Shown here piece after piece: positions 23,538 to 24,267 of a stretch of DNA of 24,267 nucleotides (positions within the stretch are counted from its first letter, which is position 1; each line of letters begins with the position of its first letter). The translations under genes were made by a program, and so were the position numbers. Origin of the DNA: an uncultured Oscillospiraceae bacterium (GTDB lineage: Bacteria > Bacillota > Clostridia > Oscillospirales > Acutalibacteraceae); the NCBI GenBank assembly GCA_900542375.1, contig UQNI01000025.1:1-24267 (forward strand). Reading direction: 5' to 3'. The notes beneath the pieces were generated by a model. That model saw only the letters and a program-made list of their open reading frames with translations. It was not told where the DNA came from and ran no database searches.

Positions 23538-24047
23538 CTATTTTTTCTTTTTTATAAATAGTATTACAGGAATTACAGCAGCAATAATTGCAAGAAATCC
23601 AAATATCCCACCTACAGCAGCAGTTGATTTTAGTTCACTGTAATAATAATCAATATTCTCTTGGATATCAATCAAAACAGTTCCATCACATATCATAGAT
23701 TCAATAAAATTAGTGCCTCTATATGTACTGTATAGAATAGACAACTCGCTGGTATTTCCCAAGTAATAATGAAGCACCTGTTGTGAAACATGATACCGTT
23801 TGTCATAGCGGAATACTTCTCCATTTCTATTGGTAATAACCAAAGCATTCGCTTTAGAACCTTTTGGATCGTAAACATAATAAGAGTATGAATACAAAGT
23901 TGCTTCCTTCCAATTTGACGGATTCTCTTTTGCAAAACAAATATAGATAAAAATCACACATAAAACACCCGGAATAGCTGACCAACAGAGACATTTCTTT
24001 AATAATGATAATTTTTTATTGGTACAATTTTCTTTTTGAAAAAACAT
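23538..24047 (-). CDS. Two-TM membrane protein of unknown function
   Basis: 169 residues. Membrane helices lie at about 20-40 and 142-163, with an extracytoplasmic domain between (about 41-140) containing ITNRNGEVFRYDKRYHV and LSILYSTYRG, and a basic KKKK end. The topology and the small beta-rich middle part recall DUF3592-type proteins, but I cannot assign it. The ATG at 24047 follows GGAG by 8 bases; the ATG at 24065 gives six more residues and lacks a site. It looks more AT-rich than its neighbours. It is preceded by a promoter repeat shared with nusB and a LexA-like palindrome. Confidence 0.75.
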   Translation of the reverse strand: MFFQKENCTNKKLSLLKKCLCWSAIPGVLCVIFIYICFAKENPSNWKEATLYSYSYYVYDPKGSKANALVITNRNGEVFRYDKRYHVSQQVLHYYLGNTSELSILYSTYRGTNFIESMICDGTVLIDIQENIDYYYSELKSTAAVGGIFGFLAIIAAVIPVILFIKKKK

Positions 24048-24070
24048 ATATAGTGCTCCATACATTATTT

Positions 24071-24099
24071 TTTAAATATGATATATTCTGTCACGTCAA
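24071..24099 (-). promoter_or_regulatory. Proximal candidate promoter of the two-TM gene
   Basis: Minus strand: -35 TTGACG (24094-24099), 17-base spacer, -10 TTTAAA (24071-24076). The -35 is very good and the -10 is weak. The predicted start lies only about 17 bases before the start codon, so it competes with the distal promoter at 24192-24220. Confidence 0.35.
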
Positions 24100-24143
24100 A
24101 ATGGATGCATAAATTTTTATTGTATACCTATTACCACGACAAA

Positions 24144-24155
24144 GAACGTTTGTTC
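24144..24155. promoter_or_regulatory. LexA/SOS-box-like palindrome
   Basis: On the minus strand GAACAAACGTTC fits the Firmicutes LexA (DinR) core GAAC-RNRY-GTTC, with arms extended to AAGAAC/GTTCTT. It lies about 30-40 bases downstream of the distal promoter's predicted start and upstream of the proximal one. It could also be a small RNA hairpin. Next to it is CTTATCA/TGATAAG (24155-24161 and 24170-24176). Confidence 0.4.
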
Positions 24156-24191
24156 TTATCATATACCTGTGATAAGCCAATGTCAATGGAT

Positions 24192-24220
24192 ATTATAGCA
24201 TTAAAAAAATTGCTTTGCAA
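24192..24220 (-). promoter_or_regulatory. Distal sigma-A-type promoter of the two-TM gene
   Basis: Minus strand: -35 TTGCAA (24215-24220) inside the hairpin AAAAATTGC-AAA-GCAATTTTT, 17-base spacer, extended -10 TGCTATAAT (TATAAT at 24192-24197). Same geometry as the nusB promoter. The predicted leader is about 138 bases. Confidence 0.65.
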
Positions 24221-24265
24221 TTTTTAACCTATAAACGCTAAAACGTTCTTGTCAACAATCAAAAT
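24192..24265 (-). repeat. Dispersed promoter-bearing repeat, copy B
   Basis: Matches 963-1035 over about 74 bases with around a dozen differences and one indel, again beginning at the -10 and running upstream. The window ends two bases later, so its far edge may lie outside. Confidence 0.75.
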
Positions 24266-24267
24266 CT

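Overview
The window comes from a spore-forming, low- to mid-GC Firmicute of class Clostridia, probably in or near the Ruminococcaceae/Oscillospiraceae. The grounds are a complete spoIIIA operon, a YunB-type spore protein, an IspH-ribosomal protein S1 fusion and a DUF5685 protein. This placement rests on gene content and protein character, not on a database search. Every gene I can support lies on the minus strand, so transcription runs from high to low coordinates. I see no tRNA, rRNA, CRISPR array, prophage or intact transposase.

Layout, in transcription order. (1) 24047-23538: a two-TM protein of unknown function. Its upstream region has two candidate promoters and a LexA-like palindrome. 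(2) 23171-18371: uvrB-uvrA (nucleotide excision repair), closed by a strong terminator. (3) 18030-15955: a three-gene operon of DUF5685 protein, J-domain/TPR/Cys-rich protein and six-TM membrane protein, closed by a terminator. (4) 15953-15554: a non-coding stretch with a large palindromic element and three copies of an 11-mer. (5) 15553-9395: rpiR-type regulator, HI0933-family flavoprotein, cmk, two plsC-type acyltransferases and ispH-rpsA, closed by a terminator. (6) 9225-6498: yunB, then ligA with its own promoter. ligA belongs to a divergent type with KLDGLT/TRGNG motifs. (7) 6100-1180: spoIIIAA-AB-AC-AD-AE-AF-AG-AH, the mother-cell half of the feeding-tube channel of the engulfed forespore. 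(8) 879-1: nusB and a truncated TsaD-like (peptidase M22) gene.

The most interesting points are these. A module of about 74 bp, a promoter whose -35 sits in a hairpin, occurs twice: upstream of nusB and upstream of the two-TM gene. The nusB leader contains an intrinsic terminator, a possible antiterminator and a possible 15-residue leader peptide whose stop codon overlaps the nusB Shine-Dalgarno, which looks like an attenuator. The DUF5685 protein has two aspartate-rich motifs reminiscent of class I all-alpha isoprenoid synthases and is operonic with a J-protein and a membrane protein. A LexA-like palindrome lies in front of the unknown membrane gene beside uvrBA.

Starts were moved from the longest reading frame where a Shine-Dalgarno and the family's usual N-terminus agreed: nusB, spoIIIAF, spoIIIAB, yunB, the second plsC, cmk, dnaJ-like, DUF5685, uvrA and the two-TM gene.
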